Of a stretch of 14,653 bases of DNA, positions 1 through 6,797 are shown piece by piece. Location of the stretch: positions 5,654 to 20,306 of the forward strand of contig JABUSF010000014.1 of the NCBI GenBank assembly GCA_021443945.1, in the 5' to 3' direction. The position numbers and the translations under genes were made by a program. How positions within the stretch are numbered: the stretch's first letter is position 1; each line of letters opens with the position of its first letter. This DNA comes from Ileibacterium sp. GTDB lineage: Bacteria > Bacillota_I > Bacilli_A > Erysipelotrichales > Erysipelotrichaceae. Under the pieces are notes generated by a model, which did not search any database, was not told where the DNA came from, and was given only the letters and a program-made list of their open reading frames with translations.

Positions 1-111
1 GACGAGCTGAAGGAAATTGAAGAGGAAGAGCTGGAAGAAGAAATGAGCGCTTCCTGGAACGAGGACGTGGATTACGAAGAATACGACGAGTATTACGACG
101 ATGAATACTAA
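1..111 (+). CDS. nusA: Transcription termination/antitermination factor NusA, C-terminal end (partial)
   Basis: Open from the first base and ending with TAA at 109-111, this 36-codon fragment is almost entirely acidic and finishes in a Glu/Asp/Tyr-rich tail (DYEEYDEYYDDEY). No catalytic or RNA-binding domain lies in the visible part, so the identification rests on position. In Firmicutes the gene directly before ylxR, ylxQ and infB is normally nusA, which binds RNA polymerase and RNA to modulate pausing and termination. Acidic C-terminal extensions after the KH domains are plausible for NusA. The stop overlaps the ylxR start by 11 nt, indicating one operon with coupled translation. The assignment depends on gene order rather than on homology I can see. 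Confidence 0.7.
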   Translation, partial: DELKEIEEEELEEEMSASWNEDVDYEEYDEYYDDEY

Positions 112-370
112 AGTGCGAAAAGTTCCCATGAGAAAATGCGTAGTGACCCAGGAGCGCTTCCCGAAAAAGGAGCTGATCCGGGTTGTCCGCACGCCGGAAA
201 ATGAAATTGTAGTCGACGAGACCGGAAAGAAAAACGGTCACGGCGCCTATGTTTCCCGGTCTCTGGAAACCATTGAAAAAGCAAAGAAGAATAAAGCTCT
301 CGACAGGGCATTGGAAATGCAGATTGGTCCTGAGGTTTATGAAGCTTTGGAAGAACTGATCCGTGGATAG
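101..370 (+). CDS. ylxR: YlxR family RNA-binding protein (RnpM-like)
   Basis: This 89-aa basic protein carries the YlxR hallmarks: the PMRKCVVTQERFPKKELIRVVR block (residues about 9-30) and a central GHGAYVSRS block (residues 46-54) matching the family's GRGAYV. YlxR/RnpM is a small nucleic-acid-binding protein encoded between nusA and infB in Firmicutes, and it has been linked to modulation of RNase P in Bacillus subtilis. The ATG at 101 keeps a short lysine/arginine-rich lead before PMRKCV, as in homologues; the internal ATG at 128 would cut into the conserved block. It overlaps nusA by 11 nt and the next gene by 8 nt, so translation is probably coupled. No strong Shine-Dalgarno is visible before it. 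Confidence 0.93.
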   Translation: MNTKVRKVPMRKCVVTQERFPKKELIRVVRTPENEIVVDETGKKNGHGAYVSRSLETIEKAKKNKALDRALEMQIGPEVYEALEELIRG

Positions 371-656
371 GAAATTCGTATCCCTGTGCCAGCTGGCATT
401 GGCAGCCAGAAAAACGGCCAGAGGAGATGCTCTGATTCCTTCCATACAGAAAGGTCAGGCAAGACTGGTGCTTTATTCCAGTCTTTGTGGTGCAAACCGC
501 AAAAAGAAAATTGCGGATAAATGCAGCTTCTACCAGATTCCTGCTCTGGAAGTGCCGGCCCAACTGTTTGAACAGATCCATTCCGGCGTAGGCTCTGCGC
601 TTGCCATTTGCGATCAGGGCTTTGCCGATAAGCTGCAGGAACTTATGAAAGAATAA
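363..656 (+). CDS. ylxQ: YlxQ, L7Ae/L30e-type RNA-binding protein
   Basis: This 97-aa protein has the compact L7Ae/L30e fold pattern: an N-terminal helix with LCQLALAARKTARGD (residues about 8-22), a Gly-rich turn, then the strand ARLVLYSSLCG, a basic helix (NRKKKIADKC) and the ending YQIPALEVP before a C-terminal helix. Family members bind kink-turn RNA. YlxQ is an accessory protein of unsettled role in the nusA-infB operon, probably ribosome or RNase P associated. The start is GTG at 363, overlapping the ylxR stop by 8 nt, which favours coupled translation. The gap to infB is 23 nt. Length and position agree with ylxQ; the exact molecular target is not evident from sequence. Confidence 0.88.
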   Translation: MDRKFVSLCQLALAARKTARGDALIPSIQKGQARLVLYSSLCGANRKKKIADKCSFYQIPALEVPAQLFEQIHSGVGSALAICDQGFADKLQELMKE

Positions 657-679
657 AATCAGACAAGGAAGGTGATTGG

Positions 680-2563
680 ATGGCCAATAAGCCGCAGAAA
701 AGAAAACCAGGAAACAATAACAAAAGAGGAAACAACAACAACAGAAGCCGTCAGAACAACAGGGGAAATCAGAATTATACCCCTAGAAACCGCGTAGAAT
801 ATCCAAAAGAAATTACCTACAGCGGACCTCTGACAGTTGGTCAGCTTGCTGAGCTGATGAAACGCAACTCCTCTGAAATTATTAAGTTTCTGTTTATGAT
901 GGGGAATATGTCTACCATCAATACAACTCTGAGTGATGAAGATATCGAACTCATCTGCATGCAGTTCAATGTCACTCCAAACAAGGAAGTTGTCATTGAC
1001 GAAGATGATATCGAGGAACAGATTTCCAACCGTGAATTCAAGGACGAAGATCTGAAGCCAAGACCACCAGTTGTTACCATCATGGGTCACGTTGACCATG
1101 GTAAAACAACATTGCTGGATACGATTCGGAACACTCATGTGACAAGCGGAGAATTCGGTGGAATCACTCAGCATATTGGTGCCTATCAGGTTAGCCTGAA
1201 CGGCCGCAAAGTTACCTTCCTGGATACACCAGGTCACGAAGCCTTTACTGCCATGCGTGCCCGTGGTGCTCAGGTTACAGATATTGTTGTTCTGATTGTT
1301 GCTGCGGATGATGGTGTAATGCCGCAGACAAAAGAATCCATTGACCATGCAAGAGCTGCCGGTGTGCCAATTGTGGTTGCCGTCAACAAAATTGATAAAC
1401 CAGGTGCCAATCCTGAACGTGTCATGACAGAACTGTCCAATGAAGGCGTTATGCCGGAAGAATGGGGCGGCGACACTGTCTTCACTCAGATTTCTGCCCG
1501 CAGCGGTGAAGGGGTCAATGACCTGCTGGAAGCCCTGCTGCTGGTTGCAGACATGCAGGAACTGAGAGCCAATCCGGATGTTTTGGCCAGCGGTACTGTT
1601 GTTGAAGCCAAACTCGACAAAGGACGCGGTCCGGTGGCTACTCTGCTCGTACAGCAGGGAACACTGAAATCCGGAGATGCCCTGGTTGTAGGAACTTCCT
1701 ATGGACGTGTCCGTAAAATGACGAACGACCGTGGAATGGAAATGAAAAAAGCAGAACCTTCCATGCCAGTGGAAATCATCGGTTTGAACGAAGTTCCAAA
1801 AGCCGGTGATGTGTTCATGGTTTACGATTCTTACAAAAAGGCCGCTGAAATTGCTCAGAGCCGTGAAGAAAAGCAGATTGAAAAAGAACGGAATGCCACA
1901 TCCGCCAGAAGCCTGGAAGATATGGCACGTATGATTTCTGAAGGTGATATGCAGGAAGTCAACGTTCTGATCAAAGCAGATGTACAGGGTTCCGCAGAAG
2001 CTCTGAAAGCATCCATTGAAAAGCTGGATGTCGATACCGTAAAATGCAATGTCATCCGTTCTACGGTTGGAACCATTACCGAAAGCGATATCATGCTTGC
2101 ATCTGCTTCCAACGCGATCATTTATGGATTCAACATTCGTCCAACCGCTGCCATTCGTAAAAAAGCAGAAGAAGAAGGCGTTGAAATCCGACTGCACAAC
2201 ATTATTTACAAAGCACTGGAAGAATTGGAAAGTGCAATGAAAGGTCTGCTGGCTCCTGTATACGAAGAAGTTGTTACAGGTCAGGCAGAAGTTCGTCAAA
2301 CCTACAAAGTCAGCCGCATTGGAACCATTGCCGGATGTTATGTTACGGATGGTGTCATTAAACGCGATTCTCACTGCCGTCTGATCCGTGATGGAATTGT
2401 TGTCTACACAGGCAAGCTTGGATCTCTGCGCCGTTTTGAAAACGACGTGAAGGAAGTGACTCAGGGATTTGAGTGCGGTATGACGATTGAAAACTTTAAC
2501 GACATTAAGATTGGGGATATTATTGAAGCTTTCGAAGATCAGGAAGTAAAAAATGACGCTTAA
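680..2563 (+). CDS. infB: Translation initiation factor IF-2
   Basis: IF2 is the GTPase that places initiator fMet-tRNA on the 30S subunit and promotes 50S joining. In order: an Asn/Arg/Gly/Lys-rich low-complexity head (residues 1-40), an IF2_N domain (about 50-100), the GTPase domain, then beta-barrel domains and the C-terminal fMet-tRNA-binding domain (about 310-627). GTPase motifs are intact: G1 GHVDHGKTT at 136-144, GGITQHIGAY switch I, G3 DTPGH at 182-186, G4 NKID at 236-239 and G5 SA at 272-273. At 627 aa it is short; B. subtilis IF2 is about 716 aa and E. coli about 890, the difference being in the N-terminal extension. A strong ribosome binding site (AAGGAAGGTG, 665-674) precedes the ATG. 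It overlaps rbfA by 11 nt. Confidence 0.98.
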   Translation: MANKPQKRKPGNNNKRGNNNNRSRQNNRGNQNYTPRNRVEYPKEITYSGPLTVGQLAELMKRNSSEIIKFLFMMGNMSTINTTLSDEDIELICMQFNVTPNKEVVIDEDDIEEQISNREFKDEDLKPRPPVVTIMGHVDHGKTTLLDTIRNTHVTSGEFGGITQHIGAYQVSLNGRKVTFLDTPGHEAFTAMRARGAQVTDIVVLIVAADDGVMPQTKESIDHARAAGVPIVVAVNKIDKPGANPERVMTELSNEGVMPEEWGGDTVFTQISARSGEGVNDLLEALLLVADMQELRANPDVLASGTVVEAKLDKGRGPVATLLVQQGTLKSGDALVVGTSYGRVRKMTNDRGMEMKKAEPSMPVEIIGLNEVPKAGDVFMVYDSYKKAAEIAQSREEKQIEKERNATSARSLEDMARMISEGDMQEVNVLIKADVQGSAEALKASIEKLDVDTVKCNVIRSTVGTITESDIMLASASNAIIYGFNIRPTAAIRKKAEEEGVEIRLHNIIYKALEELESAMKGLLAPVYEEVVTGQAEVRQTYKVSRIGTIAGCYVTDGVIKRDSHCRLIRDGIVVYTGKLGSLRRFENDVKEVTQGFECGMTIENFNDIKIGDIIEAFEDQEVKNDA

Positions 2564-2918
2564 ACAGGAAAGAATGGACCAGATCCTGCTGAAGGAAATC
2601 AGCAAGATTCTGCAGTTCGAACTTAAAAATCCCAAACTCGGTTTCGTAACCGTTACGGATGTTCAATGTACTCGGGATATGTCCCAGGCCAAAGTGTTTG
2701 TTTCTTTTTTAGGAAAGCAGGAACGCAACGATGCGGGAATGAAAATTCTCCGTTCATCCAAAGGATTTATTCGATCCACACTGGCCAAAAAGGTGAAAGC
2801 CCGCAAGATTCCAGACCTGATTTTTGTTCAGGATACTTCTCTTGAAAAGGGACGCCGAATTGAAAACATCCTTTCGGGAATCGAAATCAAAGATACAGAC
2901 AATGAAGAGCAGGAGTAA
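2553..2918 (+). CDS. rbfA: Ribosome-binding factor A
   Basis: RbfA is a single KH-type domain protein that binds the maturing 30S subunit near the 16S rRNA 5' helix and assists late assembly, especially in the cold. The 121-aa product has the family length and signatures: QILLKEISKILQFELK near the N-terminus, GFVTVTDVQCTRDMSQAKVF (about 30-49, the usual V-T-x-V-x-x-S-x-D-L-x-x-A pattern), and a C-terminal IRSTLAKKVKARKIPDLIF followed by D-T-S-L-E-K-G-R-R-I. The start overlaps the infB end by 11 nt, with AGGAAG upstream as a plausible ribosome binding site inside infB. In many Firmicutes truB and ribF follow; here a membrane protease-like gene overlaps its end by 17 nt instead. Confidence 0.95.
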   Translation: MTLKQERMDQILLKEISKILQFELKNPKLGFVTVTDVQCTRDMSQAKVFVSFLGKQERNDAGMKILRSSKGFIRSTLAKKVKARKIPDLIFVQDTSLEKGRRIENILSGIEIKDTDNEEQE

Positions 2919-3843
2919 TTCTGCTTTTCTTGTTTTTGGGCGTGCACTTTTGTGCTCACTGATGACAATTGCTTTTTTCTGGCTGTTGGAGTTTATTGTT
3001 TTTCATCCGAAAAGCAACTTGCTTCACATGCTGCAGATCCCCAGTCTGTGGTTTTATCCGCTGGCTGCCGGCGGAGTCGTTTTTCTCTGGAATCTCTCCA
3101 GAAAATTTTGGTGGCGTCTCATCCTGATCGCCGCTATGGCTGCAGGTACCTATGTGGTGATCCAGTCCCTGGATCAATACATCGATGGAGCCGTTCAGGA
3201 AGCCGTCAAGGTTCGCAAAATAATTTCTCAGGATGATCAAACAGAGCATCCCCGTTACGAAAATGCGGAACTGCTCGCCCTGGATCCCTTTCCAATTTAT
3301 TATGTACAGGACAACATTCCTATTGAGCACTTTCCGTATGAAGTGCTCAACCGCATCGTTGAGAATATTCAGGCGGCTCCTGAGGATTTAAAAAAACTTC
3401 CTGCTGCCATGTATTTAATCGGTGACCATGAATTCAATGAGTCCATTGCAGATGCTGAACAGGGAGATGTCTATGGATATGCAGTTCCCAATGATATGAC
3501 TATTTATCTGCGGCTGATTCAGGAAAATGCAGATTCTACCTATACCTATCAGCACAATGGGGCACCCGTGATGCTCAGCAGTCCCAACTTTTATACAGAG
3601 ACCATCCTCCATGAAATGGCCCATCTGCTGGATGCTTCAAAATCAGGAGGATTCCGGCTGCATTCCGAATCGAACGACTTTAAAGCTTTATATGAGGCCA
3701 ATAAGGATTTATTGTCGGAATATGGCGCACAGGATTCTCATGAATTCTTTGCGGAGGCTGCTGTTTACTGGTATCTGTATCCGAAGATTCTTGAAAGAGA
3801 AGCTCCGGATGTTTACAGTTATTTTTCCACGTTGTTATCCTGA
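2902..3843 (+). CDS. Membrane-anchored putative zinc metalloprotease, anthrax lethal factor (ATLF)-like domain
   Basis: The predicted product is 313 aa. Three hydrophobic segments (about 11-34, 48-65 and 70-90) with basic residues before the first (MKSR) and between the second and third (SRKFWWR) predict an outward-facing C-terminal domain. That domain holds a zincin site: HEMAH at 237-241 followed by LLD, then Y274-G and EFFAEA at 281-286. In anthrax lethal factor the ligands are H686, H690 and E735, with Y728 seven residues before E735; here Y274 and E281 keep the same seven-residue step. A surface-acting metalloprotease is the best inference; substrate is unknown. ATG 2902 is chosen because the longer frame back to 2824 lies wholly in rbfA and the hydrophobic segment follows it directly. 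It has only a weak ribosome binding site and overlaps rbfA by 17 nt, so translational coupling is likely. A terminator follows immediately. Confidence 0.8.
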   Translation: MKSRSNSAFLVFGRALLCSLMTIAFFWLLEFIVFHPKSNLLHMLQIPSLWFYPLAAGGVVFLWNLSRKFWWRLILIAAMAAGTYVVIQSLDQYIDGAVQEAVKVRKIISQDDQTEHPRYENAELLALDPFPIYYVQDNIPIEHFPYEVLNRIVENIQAAPEDLKKLPAAMYLIGDHEFNESIADAEQGDVYGYAVPNDMTIYLRLIQENADSTYTYQHNGAPVMLSSPNFYTETILHEMAHLLDASKSGGFRLHSESNDFKALYEANKDLLSEYGAQDSHEFFAEAAVYWYLYPKILEREAPDVYSYFSTLLS

Positions 3844-3861
3844 GACAATCAATCAACTAAA

Positions 3862-3890
3862 CCGGATTGTATTCGCAATCCGGCTTTTTT
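3862..3890 (+). terminator. Intrinsic terminator of the nusA-infB-rbfA-protease operon
   Basis: A perfect 8-bp GC-rich stem (CCGGATTG 3862-3869 with CAATCCGG 3876-3883) around a 6-nt loop (TATTCG) is followed by CTTTTTT (3884-3890). It starts 18 nt after the protease stop codon. The same bases contain a -35-like element and spacer for the downstream gene. Confidence 0.88.
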
Positions 3891-3895
3891 ATAAT
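3867..3895 (+). promoter_or_regulatory. Candidate promoter for the LCP-like gene, overlapping the upstream terminator
   Basis: TATAAT (3890-3895) is a perfect -10 hexamer. Exactly 17 bp upstream is TTGTAT (3867-3872), a 3/6 match to TTGACA. The -35 and spacer lie in the terminator stem-loop and the -10 begins on the last T of its T-run. The predicted transcription start is near 3902, giving a leader of about 60 nt to the ATG at 3963. Seen directly: the hexamers and their spacing. Activity is inferred. Confidence 0.5.
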
Positions 3896-3910
3896 TGCTT
3901 TGAAATCAGG

Positions 3911-3946
3911 GAATATCCAAAAAGCTTCAGAGCGGTTTGGATATTC
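3911..3946 (+). promoter_or_regulatory. Leader hairpin / inverted repeat before the LCP-like gene
   Basis: GAATATCCAAA (3911-3921) and TTTGGATATTC (3936-3946) form a perfect 11-bp inverted repeat around a 14-nt loop. It lies just after the predicted transcription start and ends 4 nt before the AAAGGGAA ribosome binding site (3951-3958). It could act as an RNA stability or translation-control hairpin, or as a DNA operator for a dimeric regulator. No T-run follows, so it is not a terminator. Confidence 0.5.
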
Positions 3947-3962
3947 ACAGAAAGGGAATTGT

Positions 3963-5420
3963 ATGAATTGGGAATCCATTAAAGAATGGTTCAGGGAGCG
4001 CTCTCCTTATATCTATATTTTTATGGCGGCTGTATTGGCCTGCTTGATTGCGGTGGTGATGCTTGTCTCTTTGCGGGTGTTTCACCTGCTCATTATTTTT
4101 ATCGCAGCAGCCTTCTTTTTTCTGATCTCTGTCCTGGCCTATAAATTTCTTTTTGATGAGCCGGATCGAATCCGGCTCATTCTGGGAAATCTATTGTGTG
4201 CTTTTTTAATTCTGGGAGCTGTATATATTATTATTGAAATCCAGACCTACTCCAATCTTCCGGTAGCTCATGGAAAGGAAGATGTGGTCCTGAAAGACAA
4301 CAGTGCTGCCATCTTTGCTCTGCAGAGTACAGGTTTGGAGAACCCGGAAGACTTTGCCGGCAAGAAAGTAGGCGTTCTGAAAAACGAGAACGAAGAAGTC
4401 CGAAAAAAAGCAGAGGAATGGCTGAATGCCAAAGATGCAAAGATAGAGATTGTCGAATATGGTTCCTCTGAGCAATTGGCCAGAGAACTGAAGGGTGTTT
4501 TGATCGATGGAATGATTTTGAAGGAAAACCATGTGGAAAAGCTGGAAAAATATCCGGATATGGAAAACTTTTTAAGTACAGCCCGTGTGGTATATGAATA
4601 TGAACTGGAAACGGCCGAAACGAATGAAGCACAGCTTGAACCAGTCAGCGTCTTGATTTCGTTTGCGGATCAGTATTCCACACCAACGGAAGGTCAGCCG
4701 GCCAATACCAACATTGTTTTAACTGTCAATCCATCCTCAAAAACGCTGCTGGCAACTCTTGTCCCAGGCAGCTATATTCCAGCCAGTACAGACCAAGAAA
4801 AAGAGACCGGCGGGAATCTGCCTGTCAGTCAAATGGGCGGGCAGGGAAGCCAGGCATTGGAAAAAGAGATCGCAACTCTGTTGAATACCCCTGTCGATGG
4901 TGTTGTTCTGAGCAGCTTCAGCAGCCTGGACAGTCTTGTCAGCTCTCTGGGGGGGATAAAGATTTACGCAGATCAGGAATTTGGGGCAGGCAGCCAATAT
5001 TTTGCTGCAGGAGAAAGTCTAATTCAGGGATGGCAGGCGCCTTCACTGCTTCAAAATGTATGGTCCGGATATACTAAAGCGGCTTCAAAGGACAAGAATA
5101 TAATGAGGCTGCTTCAGGGGCTTCAGCATTCTGTCTCTGCGCTCAACGATCCTGCCGCAGCTGTAAATTTAATCATCAGTCAGACCGCAAACGATTTGGA
5201 TCCGGTTCAGACTGAAAAGTACATCCAGAATCTGAGCTTGATGCCATCCGACTGGAATTACTATGTCAATGCATTAACAGGCACGGAAGAATCCAGTTAT
5301 TCATCTGCCCTTGGCTATTACATCACCGGTCTGAAAGGAACAGAGATGACTCAAAAGAGAGCGGCCAGCTCTATCCAGGCGGTATTAAACGGAGAGATTC
5401 CCGAATATACTTCTTTTTAA
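3963..5420 (+). CDS. Three-TM protein with solute-binding-like region and degenerate LytR-CpsA-Psr (LCP)-like domain
   Basis: The product is 485 aa. TM segments at about 15-37, 39-64 and 70-92, with KFLFDEPDRIR as an inside loop, put the rest outside. Residues about 113-215 (including FAGKKVGVLKNE and a run of acidic helices) resemble half of a periplasmic-binding-type domain. Residues about 248-395 follow the LCP layout: NIVLTVNPSSKTLLATLVP (250-268), TPVDGVVLSSFSSLDSLVSS then LGGI (329-332), and FAAGESLIQGWQAPSLL (347-363). LCP proteins normally attach teichoic acid or polysaccharide to peptidoglycan using a polyprenyl-phosphate site. Here the usual P-R-D is VPGSY (267-271) and the R-x-R and D-x-x-R-x-x-RQ segments are not conserved, so catalysis is doubtful. 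The ATG at 3963 has a good AAAGGGAA site; an in-frame ATG at 3867 lies in the terminator. Envelope assembly or regulation is a plausible role. Confidence 0.72.
   Translation: MNWESIKEWFRERSPYIYIFMAAVLACLIAVVMLVSLRVFHLLIIFIAAAFFFLISVLAYKFLFDEPDRIRLILGNLLCAFLILGAVYIIIEIQTYSNLPVAHGKEDVVLKDNSAAIFALQSTGLENPEDFAGKKVGVLKNENEEVRKKAEEWLNAKDAKIEIVEYGSSEQLARELKGVLIDGMILKENHVEKLEKYPDMENFLSTARVVYEYELETAETNEAQLEPVSVLISFADQYSTPTEGQPANTNIVLTVNPSSKTLLATLVPGSYIPASTDQEKETGGNLPVSQMGGQGSQALEKEIATLLNTPVDGVVLSSFSSLDSLVSSLGGIKIYADQEFGAGSQYFAAGESLIQGWQAPSLLQNVWSGYTKAASKDKNIMRLLQGLQHSVSALNDPAAAVNLIISQTANDLDPVQTEKYIQNLSLMPSDWNYYVNALTGTEESSYSSALGYYITGLKGTEMTQKRAASSIQAVLNGEIPEYTSF
4156..4180. repeat. Perfect intragenic 11-bp inverted repeat with 3-nt loop
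   Basis: ATGAGCCGGAT (4156-4166) and ATCCGGCTCAT (4170-4180) are exact reverse complements separated by CGA. The repeat lies in the LCP-like gene where it encodes the cytoplasmic loop between TM2 and TM3. Its CCGGAT core is shared with the terminator stem about 290 bp upstream. No T-run follows. Confidence 0.7.
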
Positions 5421-5423
5421 AAC

Positions 5424-5459
5424 AAAACGGTTTTCGCGCATTCGAAAACCGTTTTTATT
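5424..5459 (+). terminator. Intrinsic terminator of the LCP-like gene
   Basis: A perfect 13-bp stem (5424-5436 with 5443-5455, core ACGGTTTTCG/CGAAAACCGT) around the loop CGCATT merges into a T-rich tail ending near 5459. It begins 3 nt after the stop codon. The A-rich left arm makes it potentially bidirectional, so it may also back up termination of the converging thiolase transcript. Confidence 0.9.
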
Positions 5460-5465
5460 TGGACG

Positions 5466-5497
5466 AAAAAAGCCTGTGCCCAAGCACAGACTTTTTT
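5466..5497 (-). terminator. Intrinsic terminator of the thiolase gene (symmetrical, likely bidirectional)
   Basis: CTGTGC (5474-5479) pairs with GCACAG (5484-5489) around CCAA. After one C/A mismatch, G5472 pairs with C5491, then A-run 5466-5471 with T-run 5492-5497. On the minus strand this is a hairpin followed by six T, lying 15 nt beyond the thiolase stop. Confidence 0.88.
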
Positions 5498-5512
5498 ATC
5501 CTTTGATTTGAA

Positions 5513-6718
5513 TTATGGACGTTTTACGATAACGGCTACACCCATACCTCCGCCGATGCACAGGGAAGCAAGACCGTAAGTTAAATCGCGTTTTGCCATT
5601 TCGTAGAGCAGGGAAACCAGAATTCTGTTTCCGGATGCGCCAACTGGATGACCTAAAGCAATCGCTCCGCCGTTTACGTTGGTCATTTCCATCAGTTCTT
5701 CACGGGAAATGCCTGTTTTTTCGATGAGTTCGTGGATAACACCAAGAGACTGGGAAGCAAAGGCTTCATTCAGTTCGATCAGCTGCATATCCTGCAGTTT
5801 CAGGTCTGCATTTTTCAGAGCGTTCATAATTGCTGGAGTTGGACCAAGACCCATTGTCAGAGGATCAACACCGCCCTGACCGCAGCCAACGATTTCAGCC
5901 AGAGGAGTCAGGTTGTATTTTTTAACAGCTTCTTCGCTGGCAACGATGATCATGGAAGCACCATCGTTAATACCGGAAGCATTGCCAGCCGTTACAGTGC
6001 CGTCTTTTACGAAAGCAGGTCTGAGTTTGGCAAGCAGTTCCATGGAAGTCTGTCTTGGATGCTCGTCAGTATCGAAAACGATTGTTTTTTTGCGTTCTTT
6101 AATTTCGATGGGAACGATTTCGTCTTTGAATTTGCCGGCAGCAATGGCAGCTGCAGCTTTTTCCTGAGAAGCAAAGGCGAAAGCATCCTGTTCTTCACGG
6201 GTGATGTTGTATTTATTAGCGATGTTTTCAGCAGTAACACCCATATGTACGTTGTTCATGGCATCTGTCAGCGCGTCGTTGATCATAGAGTCAACAACAG
6301 TCTGGTTGCCCATTTTAACACCCTGACGGTTTTTGCCGGAAATCAGGTATGGAGCAGCGGACATGTTTTCCACACCGCCAGCTACAAAAATTTCACCCCA
6401 GCCAGCTTTTACGCGGATGGCAGCATCGATGACAGCTTCCAGACCGGAACCGCAGACCATGTTAATGGAGTGAGCTGGAACTTCCTGAGGAATTCCTGCA
6501 TCCAGAGCAACATGGCGGGCAATGTTCTGTCCCAGACCTGCAGAAACAACGTTTCCGATCAGGACTTCGTTGACCATTTCAGGTTTTACATTTGCCTGTT
6601 CAAGGGCAGCTTTTAATACAGTTGCTCCCATTTCAGCAGGTGTCACATTCTTGAGGGAACCGAGCATTGTGCCGATTGCGCTTCTTTTTGCGCCTACAAT
6701 ATAAGCTTTTTGAGTCAT
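5513..6718 (-). CDS. thl: Acetyl-CoA C-acetyltransferase (thiolase)
   Basis: The enzyme condenses two acetyl-CoA to acetoacetyl-CoA and CoA, the first committed step of the butyrate pathway. The 401-aa length fits biosynthetic thiolases. The catalytic residues are all present: nucleophile C89 in NMVCGSG, H357 in GHPVGASG and C387 in CIGGGMG. The N-terminal KRSAIGTMLGSL block and the central NASGINDGAS block are also typical. An AGAGG-type ribosome binding site lies about 10 nt upstream on the minus strand. The gene is divergent from bcd and convergent with the LCP-like gene. A Rex-like operator lies about 80 bp upstream of the start (6798-6815), so redox repression together with the bcd operon is likely. 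I could not pick a convincing -35/-10 pair for it. Confidence 0.97.
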   Translation of the reverse strand: MTQKAYIVGAKRSAIGTMLGSLKNVTPAEMGATVLKAALEQANVKPEMVNEVLIGNVVSAGLGQNIARHVALDAGIPQEVPAHSINMVCGSGLEAVIDAAIRVKAGWGEIFVAGGVENMSAAPYLISGKNRQGVKMGNQTVVDSMINDALTDAMNNVHMGVTAENIANKYNITREEQDAFAFASQEKAAAAIAAGKFKDEIVPIEIKERKKTIVFDTDEHPRQTSMELLAKLRPAFVKDGTVTAGNASGINDGASMIIVASEEAVKKYNLTPLAEIVGCGQGGVDPLTMGLGPTPAIMNALKNADLKLQDMQLIELNEAFASQSLGVIHELIEKTGISREELMEMTNVNGGAIALGHPVGASGNRILVSLLYEMAKRDLTYGLASLCIGGGMGVAVIVKRP

Positions 6719-6797
6719 TCTAATTTAGCCTCTTTCTACTCATCTCTGAGATTTCAAATCCAGTCTATCACAAACGTTTTCGTTTTAACATTTCTTT

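Noticed and set aside
659..2635. 658-codon open frame on the minus strand opposite infB
   Set aside because: Its composition (Phe, Cys, His, Asn-rich) and lack of any domain fit a mirror of the highly conserved infB frame; no ribosome binding site or promoter context supports it.
2824..2901. Longer N-terminus for the ATLF-like protein
   Set aside because: The extra 26 codons lie entirely in rbfA and read as charged out-of-frame sequence; ATG 2902 leads directly into the TM segment.
3867..3962. Upstream in-frame start for the LCP-like protein
   Set aside because: It would begin inside the terminator and before the predicted transcription start; ATG 3963 has a good AAAGGGAA site.
5732..6616. 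294-codon plus-strand frame opposite thl
   Set aside because: Antisense shadow of the thiolase; composition is unlike a real protein and no start signals are seen.
6768..6789. CcpA/cre-like sequence around AAACGTTTTCG upstream of thl
   Set aside because: It misses the leading TG and the final A/T of the cre consensus; without knowledge of a CcpA regulon it is too weak to call.
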